From: Candidatus Gastranaerophilales bacterium
GTDB lineage: Bacteria > Cyanobacteriota > Vampirovibrionia > Gastranaerophilales > Gastranaerophilaceae
DNA length: 15,077 bases
Direction: 5' to 3'
Assembly: GCA_021202305.1 (NCBI GenBank)
Contig: JAJQDG010000070.1
Location: 1 to 15,077 of the forward strand
This document shows, piece by piece, positions 1-7,859 of this stretch. Both the position numbers and the translations under genes were made by a program. The stretch's first letter is position 1. Each line of letters starts with the position of its first letter. The notes beneath the pieces are model-generated. The model was not told where the DNA came from and searched no databases. It was given only the letters and a program-made list of their open reading frames with translations.

Positions 1-11
1 AATTTTAACAG

Positions 12-17
12 TATACT
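12..17 (+). promoter_or_regulatory. Candidate -10 box for rfbC
   Basis: TATACT ends 7 nt before the rfbC ATG at 25. If it is a real -10 box, transcription starts at or within a base or two of the start codon, giving a leaderless or nearly leaderless mRNA; no Shine-Dalgarno sequence is visible between box and ATG. The matching -35 box would lie before the window, so the call rests on one hexamer. Confidence 0.4.
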
Positions 18-24
18 TTATTGT

Positions 25-582
25 ATGCCGTTTGAATTTGAAAATACAAAAATAAAAGATGTTGTTCTTGTTAAGCCGCAAGTTTTTAACGACGACAGGG
101 GGTTTTTTCTTGAAATGTATAAAAAAGAAGATTTCTCCGCTTTCGGCATAAAAGATGATTTTAATCAGGATAACCGTTCTAAATCTTCTTTTGGTGTTCT
201 TCGCGGCTTGCATTATCAAAAAAATCCAAACGCTCAGGCAAAACTTGTAAGCTGTGTAAAAGGAAAGATTTTGGATGTTGCCGTTGATATAAGAAAAAAC
301 TCCCCAACCTTTTTAAAATGGGTAAAATATGAGCTGAATGAAGAAAACAAATACATGCTCTACCTGCCTCAAGGTTTTGCCCATGGCTTTATTGCATTAA
401 GCGATTGGGCAGAAGTTATATACAAAGTTTCGGGACGTTATTCTCCAAAAGATGAAATGACAATTGCATGGAATGATAAAGATATAAAAATAGACTGGGA
501 ATTAAATTTTGAACCGATTTTAAGCAATAAAGATAAGAAAGCGCTTCAAATATCTGAAACAAGTGAGGAGGATTTGCTTTGA
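25..582 (+). CDS. rfbC: dTDP-4-dehydrorhamnose 3,5-epimerase (RmlC/RfbC)
   Basis: Cytosolic cupin enzyme that epimerises C3 and C5 of dTDP-4-keto-6-deoxyglucose, the third step of dTDP-L-rhamnose synthesis for surface polysaccharide. The 185-aa length is normal for the family. The residues known as important in RmlC are at the expected numbers: His63 in GLHYQ, Lys73, Tyr133 in VIYKVSGRYSP and Asp170. The N-terminal DDRGFFLE block (residues 23-30) and LPQGFAHGF (114-122) are also typical. The ATG at 25 gives the standard N-terminus. The stop overlaps the start of rfbD, so the two are translationally coupled. rfbA and rfbB are not in the window; they may lie upstream or elsewhere. Family assignment is firm; the final glycan is unknown. 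Confidence 0.95.
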   Translation: MPFEFENTKIKDVVLVKPQVFNDDRGFFLEMYKKEDFSAFGIKDDFNQDNRSKSSFGVLRGLHYQKNPNAQAKLVSCVKGKILDVAVDIRKNSPTFLKWVKYELNEENKYMLYLPQGFAHGFIALSDWAEVIYKVSGRYSPKDEMTIAWNDKDIKIDWELNFEPILSNKDKKALQISETSEEDLL

Positions 583-1397
583 AAATATTAATAACAGGCG
601 CTTGCGGCATGTTAGGACAGGATTTATGCCCGACTCTTGAAGATTTGGGGCATGATTTAATTGAAACAGATAAAGAAACGCTTGATATTACGGATAAAAA
701 TAAAGTTTTTAATTTTTTCAAAAATTCAAAACCTGATATGATTATTCATCTTGCAGCATATACAAATGTTGAAAAGGCAGAATATGAAAAAGATTTAGCC
801 TTTCTTGTTAATGCAGAAGGAACCGAAAATATTGCAAAAGCTGCTTTTGAATTTTGTATTCCCTTAATTTATATTTCAACGGATTACGTATTTGACGGTG
901 CAAAATGCGCCCCGTATTTTCCTTTAGATAAGCCGAATCCGCTTAATGTATACGGGAAAACAAAACTTTCAGGCGAAAAAGCGGTTTTAAAATATTGCAA
1001 AAAATTCTACATAGCAAGAACAAGCTGGCTGTACGGAACGCACGGAAAAAATTTTGTAGACAGCATACTTTCCATGAAAAATAATCCCGTAATAAAAGTT
1101 GTAAATGATCAAATAGGAACGCCCACCTGGACAATGGATTTAGCAGCGGCACTTATAAAATTAACAGATAAACCATACGGCATATATCATCTTTCAGGGG
1201 GCGGAAAACCGGTCAGCCGGTATGAATTTGCAAAAACTATTTTTAAGTATGCAAATTTAAGCGTTAATCTTGTTCCCTGTACATCGGCGGAGTTTCCGCA
1301 AAAAGCTCTCCGCCCGAAATATTCCGTCTTGGATAACGGAAAAATGCTGAGAAACTGGAAACTTGCATTAAAAAATTACCTTGAACTCAGTTTATAG
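579..1397 (+). CDS. rfbD: dTDP-4-dehydrorhamnose reductase (RmlD/RfbD)
   Basis: NAD(P)H-dependent reductase that makes dTDP-L-rhamnose from the product of RfbC. It is an extended short-chain dehydrogenase of 272 aa: Rossmann nucleotide-binding GACGMLG at residues 7-13, the STDYVFDG strand at 100-107 and the catalytic YGKTK (Tyr125, Lys129). SWLYG and GTPTWT further on are also typical of the family. The start is TTG at 579, overlapping the rfbC stop by 4 nt; a strong GAGGAGG ribosome-binding sequence about 7-8 nt upstream, inside rfbC, decides this start. With rfbC it forms the last two steps of one pathway, so co-transcription and coupled translation are likely. It converges on clpX across an 80-nt gap. 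Confidence 0.94.
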   Translation: MKILITGACGMLGQDLCPTLEDLGHDLIETDKETLDITDKNKVFNFFKNSKPDMIIHLAAYTNVEKAEYEKDLAFLVNAEGTENIAKAAFEFCIPLIYISTDYVFDGAKCAPYFPLDKPNPLNVYGKTKLSGEKAVLKYCKKFYIARTSWLYGTHGKNFVDSILSMKNNPVIKVVNDQIGTPTWTMDLAAALIKLTDKPYGIYHLSGGGKPVSRYEFAKTIFKYANLSVNLVPCTSAEFPQKALRPKYSVLDNGKMLRNWKLALKNYLELSL

Positions 1398-1419
1398 CGC
1401 AAATTTACCCGCCGGCGCG

Positions 1420-1462
1420 GCATTAAAATTATTCCTGAACGGAATACGGGCAATATTAATGC
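1420..1462. other. Hairpin between convergent rfbD and clpX
   Basis: The arms GCATTAA (1420-1426) and TTAATGC (1456-1462) enclose a second hairpin, TATTCC/GGAATA with a 5-nt loop (1430-1446). It sits between two convergent stop codons, where a bidirectional terminator is expected, but neither strand has a T-run straight after the stem (the + side is followed by A6). Function uncertain. Confidence 0.35.
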
Positions 1463-1477
1463 AAAAAAGCACCAAAA

Positions 1478-2782
1478 TTATGCTATATCTTCAGCGGTTT
1501 CTTCATGTTTAATCGGAAGCTGAATTATTTCTGCAACATTGCACTTTTTTCTGACTAAATCTGCCGTAACCGTGAATGTTTTTATTTCTGAATTAGACGG
1601 AACATCATACATAATATCTATCATTAATTCTTCAACAATAGACCTTAACGCTCTTGCGCCTGTTTTGCGCTTTAGGGCTTCTTTTGCAATAAGCTCAATA
1701 GCCTCATCGTCAAATTTTAAATCAACATCATCCATTTTCATCAAGCACTGATATTGCTTAACTATTGCATTTTTAGGGCCTGTTAAAATCATTTTCAGGG
1801 CATTTTCATCAAGCGGGTCTAAAACCGTATAAACCGGAATTCTGCCGATAAACTCCGGAATAAGCCCGAATTTTAATAAATCATCAGGCTGCAATTTCTT
1901 TAACATTTTTTGCATCTGGAGTTCTTTTTCTTTTTGGCTTACAGGCGTTGAACCAAAACCAATTGCCATGCCTTCGCCGCAGCGATGTTCGACAATTTTT
2001 TCCAAACCGACAAATGCGCCGCCTACAATAAATAAAATATTTGAAGTATCTATTTGAATAAATTCTTGATGAGGGTGTTTTCTTCCGCCCTGCGGGGGAA
2101 CGTTTGCCAGAGTGCCTTCAATCATTTTTAAAAGCGCCTGCTGCACACCTTCGCCTGATACATCCCTTGTAATTGAAGGGTTTTCGGATTTACGGGCAAT
2201 TTTATCTATTTCATCAATATAGATAATTCCACGTTCGGCTTTTTTGGCGTCATAATCAGCCGCTTGATAAAGCCTTAAAAGTATATTTTCAACGTCATCC
2301 CCGACATAACCGGCTTCTGTTAAGGTGGTTGCATCAGCAACCGCAAAAGGCACGTTGAGCATTTTTGCAAGGGTCTGCGCCAAAAGAGTTTTTCCGGAAC
2401 CCGTAGGACCTACAAGCAAAATATTTGATTTTTGAATTTCAACATCGTTATCTGTTTTTTCTGATGTATTATGAGCAATTCTTTTATAATGATTATATAC
2501 GGCAACCGCAAGCACTTTTTTGGCATCATCCTGCCCTACGATATGTTCATCTAAGAATGCTTTTATTTCTTGAGGTTTTGGTACGGAATCAGCCGCATGC
2601 TCAATATCTGAAACTCTTTCATCTTGTTTTATATTAAAGAGTTCTTCATCTAAAATTTCATTGCATAGCTCAATGCACTCATCGCAAATGCACACATCAG
2701 GTCCTGCAATCAATTTTTTAACCTGATCCTGAGTTTTACCGCAAAATGAACACTTTAAATTCGGATCATCCGCTTTTGACAT
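1478..2782 (-). CDS. clpX: ATP-dependent Clp protease ATP-binding subunit ClpX
   Basis: AAA+ unfoldase that recognises tagged proteins, unfolds them and feeds them to ClpP. All parts are present in 434 aa: N-terminal zinc-binding domain with Cys11, Cys14, Cys33 and Cys36; Walker A GPTGSGKT at 125-132; pore loop GYVG at 158-161; Walker B IIYIDEID at 186-193; the GGRKHPHQ (RKH) pore loop at about 233-240; and an IGFGS loop, the tripeptide-type loop that docks on ClpP. Length and motifs are ordinary, with no sign of decay. The start 20 nt after the clpP stop, preceded by AAAAGGAG, shows it is the last gene of a tig-clpP-clpX unit. Confidence 0.98.
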   Translation of the reverse strand: MSKADDPNLKCSFCGKTQDQVKKLIAGPDVCICDECIELCNEILDEELFNIKQDERVSDIEHAADSVPKPQEIKAFLDEHIVGQDDAKKVLAVAVYNHYKRIAHNTSEKTDNDVEIQKSNILLVGPTGSGKTLLAQTLAKMLNVPFAVADATTLTEAGYVGDDVENILLRLYQAADYDAKKAERGIIYIDEIDKIARKSENPSITRDVSGEGVQQALLKMIEGTLANVPPQGGRKHPHQEFIQIDTSNILFIVGGAFVGLEKIVEHRCGEGMAIGFGSTPVSQKEKELQMQKMLKKLQPDDLLKFGLIPEFIGRIPVYTVLDPLDENALKMILTGPKNAIVKQYQCLMKMDDVDLKFDDEAIELIAKEALKRKTGARALRSIVEELMIDIMYDVPSNSEIKTFTVTADLVRKKCNVAEIIQLPIKHEETAEDIA

Positions 2783-2802
2783 TGCAATACTCCTTTTGAC
2801 CT

Positions 2803-3390
2803 TTATTGGGCATCCATTGTTACTATACGGTCTATCATGCCGTATTCAAGGGCTTCTTCCGGCGTCATGATATAATCTCTGTCCGTATCCTTTTCGATTT
2901 TTTTCAAGGATTGTCCCGTATTTTGAGAAAGAATTTCATTTAAGGATTTTTTAATTCTGATAATTTCGGCTGCCTGAATTTCAATATCCGTTGCCTGCCC
3001 TTGAGCGCCGCCTAAGGGCTGGTGAATAAGGACTCTTGAATGCGGAAGTGCAAGACGTTTGCCCTTTGTACCTGATGAAAGCAAAAACGCCCCCATTGAA
3101 GCCGCCTGCCCCAGGCAAATTGTCGAAACATCAGATCTTATATGCTGCATTGTATCATATATCGCAAATCCTGCAGTAACAGAGCCGCCCGGGGAGTTTA
3201 TGTATAACATAATATCCTTTTCAGGGTTTTCAGAGTCCAAAAGCAGAAGCTGCGCAACTACAAGATTTGCAATCATATCATCAATGGGAGTACCCAAAAA
3301 AATGATGCGCTCTCTTAAAAGGCGGGAAAATATATCAAAAGACCTTTCGCCGCGCGAAGATTGTTCAATTACTACAGGTACAAAACTCAT
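2803..3390 (-). CDS. clpP: ATP-dependent Clp protease proteolytic subunit ClpP
   Basis: Self-compartmentalised serine protease; two heptamer rings form the degradation chamber capped by ClpX. The 195-aa protein carries the complete triad: Ser98 in [14 protein letters not shown], His123 in HQPLGG and Asp172 in DTDRDYIM. The [11 protein letters not shown] oxyanion block is at 64-74. Only a short N-terminal tail precedes the mature-type start, as in many ClpPs where a few residues are removed. It lies 32 nt after tig and 20 nt before clpX on the same strand, and ClpX keeps its ClpP-docking loop, so the two are almost certainly partners. Confidence 0.98.
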   Translation of the reverse strand: MSFVPVVIEQSSRGERSFDIFSRLLRERIIFLGTPIDDMIANLVVAQLLLLDSENPEKDIMLYINSPGGSVTAGFAIYDTMQHIRSDVSTICLGQAASMGAFLLSSGTKGKRLALPHSRVLIHQPLGGAQGQATDIEIQAAEIIRIKKSLNEILSQNTGQSLKKIEKDTDRDYIMTPEEALEYGMIDRIVTMDAQ

Positions 3391-3422
3391 TTAATTAAGG
3401 TTCCTTTCTAAGTACATTATAC

Positions 3423-4718
3423 TTATTTTGCAATAAATTTGTTATTCTGCAAGAGAATATCATTCACTTTTTTAATTGCTGCCTGCTGGGTAATTGCAGT
3501 GAAAAAGTGGTTATTTCTTGCAACTTCTTTCAAAATTTCCTGCGGAGAAGTTTTGTAAGCATTTGCAATAGCTGATACCTGTTCAACTATATCAGCCTGC
3601 TCAATTTTTATCCCTTCAGATTTTGCAATTTTTTCAATAATAAGAGAATTTTTAATTCTGCGCACAGCTTCATCTCTTGCCTGCTGTTGAATGACGGGCA
3701 TGCCTTGTGCGGCAACGATTTTATCCCAATCTTGCCCTTGCTGTTCTGCCGCTTGTTTAGTTTCCGCAAAGACAGCTTCAATTTCCCTTGCTATCATTGT
3801 TTCCTGGATGTTTACTTTTGCCTCTCCGATTACTTTATTAAAAATTGTTTCCATTTTGCGTTTTTCATTTTCATTTTTAGTGGAATTTTCTATATAAACG
3901 GCAATATCTTTTTTAAGTGCATCAACGCTTTCAAAATTGCCGACTTTTTTTGCAAATTCATCATTCAATTCAGGCAGTATCCTCTGACGGATTTTTATTA
4001 AATTGATTTTAAACTGTGCTTTTGCACCTTTTAGTTTTTCTTCGCCGTAATCTTCGGGGAAAGTTACATCAATTGTAAATTCTTCGCCTTTTTTGTGTCC
4101 TAAAATTCCTTCCGCAAACCCGGGGATAAAGTTTGAATGTCCCAAATCAAGCGCATAGGCTTTTCCCTGACCTCTTTCAATCGGCTCATTATTCACAAAA
4201 CCTTCAAAGTCAATAACCGCAATATCTTTATCGGTTGCTTCCCTGTCCTCTTTGATTGTTTCAAGTGTGGAAAAACGTGTTCTGACAGCCTCAATTTCAA
4301 GATCAAGCGCATTATCAGGGGCTTTATACTCTTGATATTCTATATCCAAGTTTTTATACTGTCCGAGTTCAACAGGCGGTTTCAATTCTGCCCTTGCAAC
4401 TATTGTTAAATCTTTGCCGACTTCAAAACTAAAAGATTCGATTGCAGGCTGAATTGCAAGCTCCAGCTTATTTTCCGATATCGCTTTACGTATTTCCGGA
4501 GGAAATAAATCTTCCACAACCTGTACTTTAATTCTTTCTTTTCCTACATACTTTTCAACAACGTTTGAAGGCGCCTTGCCTTTTCTGAAGCCGGGGATTG
4601 AAGCATTTTTTCCAAACTTTGAAACAGCAGATTTATAAGCCTTTTCTGCGTCCTGAGCATCAATAGTAATATCAAATTTAATTGCGTTATTCTCTAAGTT
4701 TTCAATTTTAACAGCCAT
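3423..4718 (-). CDS. tig: Trigger factor (ribosome-associated chaperone / peptidyl-prolyl isomerase)
   Basis: Binds ribosomal protein L23 at the exit tunnel and shields nascent chains. The 431-aa protein has the three usual domains: an N-terminal ribosome-binding domain with the signature GFRKGKAP at residues 43-50; an FKBP-like isomerase domain at about 160-245, with IDFEGFVN and FIPGFAEGILG; and a long helical C-terminal substrate-binding domain. It is first in the tig-clpP-clpX unit, coupling folding to proteolysis as in many bacteria. The start is ATG at 4718; the ribosome-binding sequence is weak (an AAGGG-like run 13-17 nt upstream). Confidence 0.97.
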   Translation of the reverse strand: MAVKIENLENNAIKFDITIDAQDAEKAYKSAVSKFGKNASIPGFRKGKAPSNVVEKYVGKERIKVQVVEDLFPPEIRKAISENKLELAIQPAIESFSFEVGKDLTIVARAELKPPVELGQYKNLDIEYQEYKAPDNALDLEIEAVRTRFSTLETIKEDREATDKDIAVIDFEGFVNNEPIERGQGKAYALDLGHSNFIPGFAEGILGHKKGEEFTIDVTFPEDYGEEKLKGAKAQFKINLIKIRQRILPELNDEFAKKVGNFESVDALKKDIAVYIENSTKNENEKRKMETIFNKVIGEAKVNIQETMIAREIEAVFAETKQAAEQQGQDWDKIVAAQGMPVIQQQARDEAVRRIKNSLIIEKIAKSEGIKIEQADIVEQVSAIANAYKTSPQEILKEVARNNHFFTAITQQAAIKKVNDILLQNNKFIAK

Positions 4719-4752
4719 TTTATAATACCCTTATTTTCACTTTTTTTATTCT

Positions 4753-4783
4753 AGTATAACTTAAAAATAAAAATCATGGTCAA
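4753..4783 (-). promoter_or_regulatory. Candidate promoter of tig-clpP-clpX
   Basis: Reading the minus strand, TTGACC (4783-4778) is followed after 19 nt by TATACT (4758-4753); shifting the -10 by one base gives 18 nt. Transcription would start near 4746, about 28 nt before the tig ATG. The -35 box lies only 7 bp from the nanE -10 box on the other strand, so the two divergent promoters occupy overlapping polymerase footprints. Confidence 0.5.
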
Positions 4784-4790
4784 TTTGATG

Positions 4791-4796
4791 TATAAT
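4791..4796 (+). promoter_or_regulatory. Candidate -10 box of nanE (near-leaderless start)
   Basis: A consensus TATAAT ends 9 nt before the ATG at 4806, so a normal start site about 7 nt downstream would fall near 4803. That leaves almost no 5' leader, and no Shine-Dalgarno sequence is present. No good -35 hexamer is seen 16-18 nt upstream. Confidence 0.45.
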
Positions 4797-4805
4797 TTTT
4801 ACGTT

Positions 4806-5486
4806 ATGGAAGTTTTGGAAAAAATCAAGAACAAATTAATAATTTCGGTTCAAAGTGCAAAAAATGAACCATTGCATGACAAAAAAGCTATGCAGGCTTT
4901 AATTGACACGGTTGTTTCTCTGGGCAAAATTGATACTTTGCGCCTTGCAGGCGACAGAGATATTAAATATGTGCGCAAAAAATATAAAGAAATTGTAATA
5001 ATCGGGATAACAAAACCAAATATAATTCCGAAAAACTATAAAGAACTGGTTTATATAACGCCCTCGCCTGAAGATGCAAAAATAGTTGCAAAATCAGGCG
5101 CCGATATTGTTGCATTTGATGCGACATTAAGAAATACTAAAATAAAAGAAATTATATCTGAAATACATGCTCAAAAAAAGCTCGCAATGGGGGATATTGC
5201 AGCTTTTGAAGATGCCAAAAATGCTTATAATTCAGGTGTTGATATTATTTCAACAACATTAAGCGGCTACACTAAAGATACTGAAAATATGCCCGATTGC
5301 CCTGATTTTGAACTTTTGCAAAAATGCGTTAAAAACTTAAATTGCCCCTGCATTCTGGAAGGAAAAATCTGGTCAAAAAATGACGTAATTCGTGCTTTTG
5401 AATTAGGTGCACATGCAGTTGTAATAGGTTCTGCCGTTACAAGACCGCACAAAATTATAGAAAAATTCAAAGAAGGTTTGATATGA
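4806..5486 (+). CDS. nanE: Putative N-acetylmannosamine-6-phosphate 2-epimerase (NanE)
   Basis: TIM-barrel enzyme that converts N-acetylmannosamine-6-P to N-acetylglucosamine-6-P in sialic acid and ManNAc breakdown. With the start at 4806 the protein has 226 aa, the normal size. Family landmarks are the early VQSAKNEPLHD (residues 15-25), GITK with Lys70 matching the catalytic lysine of characterised NanE, GADIVAFDATLR (98-109), ISTTLSGYT (148-156), EGKI with Glu185 as the second catalytic residue, and VVIGSAVTRP (205-214). An in-frame ATG at 4776 would add 10 residues, but it lies upstream of the probable -10 box and lacks a ribosome-binding site. The gene overlaps the ROK kinase downstream. 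No NanA lyase or sialic acid transporter is in the window. Confidence 0.9.
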   Translation: MEVLEKIKNKLIISVQSAKNEPLHDKKAMQALIDTVVSLGKIDTLRLAGDRDIKYVRKKYKEIVIIGITKPNIIPKNYKELVYITPSPEDAKIVAKSGADIVAFDATLRNTKIKEIISEIHAQKKLAMGDIAAFEDAKNAYNSGVDIISTTLSGYTKDTENMPDCPDFELLQKCVKNLNCPCILEGKIWSKNDVIRAFELGAHAVVIGSAVTRPHKIIEKFKEGLI

Positions 5487-6382
5487 AGAAAAATGTACTT
5501 GGCATAGATATAGGCGGAACAAAAATTTTTCACGCGGCTGTCAATGAAAACGGAGAAATTGAAGGCGGTGTAAAAAAAGAAAATACTCCAAAAACTTCAA
5601 AAGAAATAGAAGATAAATTAATTCAAATTATAAATCAATATGATGTTGATACAATAGGCATTGCAACAGCGGGAGCCGTAAATCTTGAAAACAATAAAAT
5701 TTTAAGTTCAACCGCAAATTTACCTTCAGGGTACGCAGATATTAATTTTAAAGAACTTTCCAAAAAAGATATTTTTATTGAAAATGACGCAAATTGTGCA
5801 GCATGGGCTGAATATAAAATGGGTGCAGGCAAGGGAAAAAACAATTGTATCGTTTTAACCCTTGGTACCGGCGTCGGTTCCGGGATTATAATCAACGGAA
5901 CTCTTTTAAAAGGAAAAAACGGTGCAGCGGGCGAAATGCACTTTAAAATGTCAACCGATAAAAAGCGCAAATGCACATGCGGCGCCTGGGATTGTTTTGA
6001 AATTTATGCAAGCGGAAACGGTTTAAAACTAACGTATAAAGATTTGACGGGGGATGGCATTTCAACTTATGAAATAATTGAAAATGCGAAAAACGGTGAT
6101 AAAAATTCACAAAATGCCGTAAAAATCTGGAACGAATATATTGCACAGGGCATTTTAGGGCTTAATAATATTTTTGATACGGAAATTATAGCGCTTTCAG
6201 GTTCTATGGTGCAGTTTGCAGATGTTGAATTTATTGAAAATTATGTAAACAGCTATACTGTAACGACAAAAACCTCTGTCAAATTGTGTGCGCTGAAAAA
6301 TTATGCAGGGCTAATCGGCGCGGCTCTTATTGCATTTGATTTAAGAAAACTTTCTATTAAAAGTTTACGGGAAAAATTTTAA
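5483..6382 (+). CDS. nanK: ROK-family sugar kinase, probable N-acetylmannosamine kinase (NanK-like)
   Basis: ROK kinases phosphorylate hexoses or N-acetylhexosamines with ATP. This 299-aa protein has the phosphate loop DIGGTK at 9-14, the catalytic-base block ENDANCAAWAEY at 100-111 (Asp102), GTGVGSG at 128-134 and the zinc motif CTCGAWDC at 164-171 with His153 upstream. The usual GExGH is GEMH (150-153), one residue shorter. There is no DNA-binding domain at the N-terminus, so it is a kinase and not a ROK repressor. ManNAc is inferred as substrate only from the ATGA overlap with nanE, which would make ManNAc to ManNAc-6-P to GlcNAc-6-P one module. Glucose or GlcNAc kinase activity remains possible. 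Confidence 0.75.
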   Translation: MKKNVLGIDIGGTKIFHAAVNENGEIEGGVKKENTPKTSKEIEDKLIQIINQYDVDTIGIATAGAVNLENNKILSSTANLPSGYADINFKELSKKDIFIENDANCAAWAEYKMGAGKGKNNCIVLTLGTGVGSGIIINGTLLKGKNGAAGEMHFKMSTDKKRKCTCGAWDCFEIYASGNGLKLTYKDLTGDGISTYEIIENAKNGDKNSQNAVKIWNEYIAQGILGLNNIFDTEIIALSGSMVQFADVEFIENYVNSYTVTTKTSVKLCALKNYAGLIGAALIAFDLRKLSIKSLREKF

Positions 6383-6444
6383 TTTCTTTACAGACTCAAC
6401 AGCTTAACCTTCAGACAGGAAAAGTTTTCCGTTTTGCAGATTTT

Positions 6445-6464
6445 ATGGCGGATAATACCGCTAT
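6445..6464. terminator. Weak hairpin between convergent nanK and metK
   Basis: ATGGCGG (6445-6451) and CCGCTAT (6458-6464) pair over 7 bp, with one G-T wobble, around a 6-nt loop. On the + strand a T5 run follows only after a 6-nt gap (from 6471); on the minus strand there is no T-run. The position between two convergent genes suggests transcription ends here, but the signal is weak. Confidence 0.3.
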
Positions 6465-6473
6465 TCAAACTTT

Positions 6474-7745
6474 TTAAGCAAGAGAAAATTTTTCCTCTGC
6501 CAGAATTTTTAGTTTTTCTGCCATTTGAGTTTCTTCCCAGGGGACAAAGAAATCTGTTCTGCCCATATGCCCGTATGCAGCAAGCTTTTGATAAAATTTA
6601 CCGCCGTTTTTAGAAGGTAATTCCCTAAGCTCGAATTGACGTATTATTGCTCTCGGGCGCAGGTCAAAATTTTCGCTTACAATTTGAGAAAGAATTTCAT
6701 CCTCAATTTTTCCTGTGCCGAATGTATCAACAAGAACAGAAACGGGTTCAGCCTTGCCTATTGCATAGGCAAGCTCTATTTCGCACTTTTCTGCTAAACC
6801 GGCAGCTACAATATTTTTTGCAACCCACCTTGCAGCATACGCCGCCGAACGGTCAACTTTCGTCGGGTCTTTGCCTGAAAACGCCCCGCCGCCGTGGCGC
6901 GCATATCCGCCGTAAGTATCAACTATAATTTTTCTTCCCGTGAGTCCCGCATCTCCTAAAGGACCGCCTATTACAAACCTGCCTGAAGGGTTAATGTAAT
7001 ATTTTGTACTTGAATCAGGCTTAATTTTTTCACTTTTAAAAACCTCATTAATTACAAGCTCTGTCATATCGTTTTTTATAATTGACTGAATTTGTTTATT
7101 ATCGGATATTCCGTTAATTTCAGGGTCATGCTGGGTAGAAATAACGATAGTATCTATTCTTAACGGTTTTCCGTTTTTATATTCAACCGTAACCTGAGTT
7201 TTGCCATCCGGTCTTAAATAGTTGACAAGGTGTTCTTTTCTGACCTGTGCAAGTCTAAAAGCAAGTTTGTGCGCCAGAGAAATAGGCAAAGGCATATATT
7301 CGGGCGTTTCGTTGCAGGCAAAACCAAACATAATTCCCTGATCGCCGGCGCCAAGATCATCTGTTTCTTTATTTGAGGTTGCACCGGTTTCATTTCTGTT
7401 TTCAAGAGCTTTATTTACACCGCCCGCAATATCCGCAGATTGCTCATCAATACTTGTTAAAACGGCACAGGTTTTATAATCAAACCCGCCGCCTTCTTCA
7501 CCTTTATAGCCTATTCTTTTGATAGTATCTCTGACTACGGCAGGAATATCAACATAACAGGAGGAGGATATTTCCCCCGCAACAAGAACCATACCCGTTG
7601 TTGCGCTTGTTTCCGCAGCAACGCGCGAAGAAGAGTCCTGTGTTAAAAATTCATCTAAGATAGCGTCCGATATTTGGTCGCAAACTTTATCCGGATGTCC
7701 TTCCGTAACAGATTCCGAGGTGAATAAAAAATTTTTTAATGCCAT
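6474..7745 (-). CDS. metK: S-adenosylmethionine synthetase (methionine adenosyltransferase)
   Basis: Makes S-adenosylmethionine from methionine and ATP in the cytosol, the methyl donor for the cell. At 423 aa it is slightly longer than E. coli MetK (384), with small insertions but no new domain. Diagnostic motifs are [12 protein letters not shown] (9-20), the adenosine-binding hexapeptide GAGDQG (132-137) and the phosphate-loop signature GGGAFSGKD (285-293). The ATG at 7745 gives the normal N-terminus; an AAGGAG ribosome-binding site lies 12 nt upstream, rather far. It is divergent from aspS with 114 nt between starts. The leader is too short for a SAM riboswitch and no conserved fold was seen. 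Confidence 0.98.
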   Translation of the reverse strand: MALKNFLFTSESVTEGHPDKVCDQISDAILDEFLTQDSSSRVAAETSATTGMVLVAGEISSSCYVDIPAVVRDTIKRIGYKGEEGGGFDYKTCAVLTSIDEQSADIAGGVNKALENRNETGATSNKETDDLGAGDQGIMFGFACNETPEYMPLPISLAHKLAFRLAQVRKEHLVNYLRPDGKTQVTVEYKNGKPLRIDTIVISTQHDPEINGISDNKQIQSIIKNDMTELVINEVFKSEKIKPDSSTKYYINPSGRFVIGGPLGDAGLTGRKIIVDTYGGYARHGGGAFSGKDPTKVDRSAAYAARWVAKNIVAAGLAEKCEIELAYAIGKAEPVSVLVDTFGTGKIEDEILSQIVSENFDLRPRAIIRQFELRELPSKNGGKFYQKLAAYGHMGRTDFFVPWEETQMAEKLKILAEEKFSLA

Positions 7746-7779
7746 TTCGTGTTAATACTCCTTGTTTACCAGTCAAAAT

Positions 7780-7806
7780 GGTATATTAAAAAAAAAGTTT
7801 GGTCAA
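7780..7806 (-). promoter_or_regulatory. Possible metK promoter
   Basis: On the minus strand TTGACC (7806-7801) is followed after 15 nt by TATACC (7785-7780). The spacing is short for a sigma70-type promoter, so this is tentative. The -35 hexamer is the same TTGACC as at the tig promoter. Confidence 0.3.
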
Positions 7807-7825
7807 ATTGTTTTTTTATTATAAA
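7799..7825 (+). promoter_or_regulatory. Possible aspS promoter
   Basis: TTGGTC (7799-7804), a 15-nt T-rich spacer, then TATAAA (7820-7825). It overlaps the possible metK -35 box on the other strand. The spacer is short and the -35 match partial. A start near 7832 would give a leader of about 28 nt containing the AAAAGGAAG ribosome-binding sequence. Confidence 0.35.
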
Positions 7826-7859
7826 ATTATGCAGTATTTCGTTATTAAAAGGAAGCAAA

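Noticed and set aside
4776-4806. Upstream ATG start for nanE
   Set aside because: It lies before the probable -10 box and has no ribosome-binding site; the ATG at 4806 gives the normal family N-terminus.
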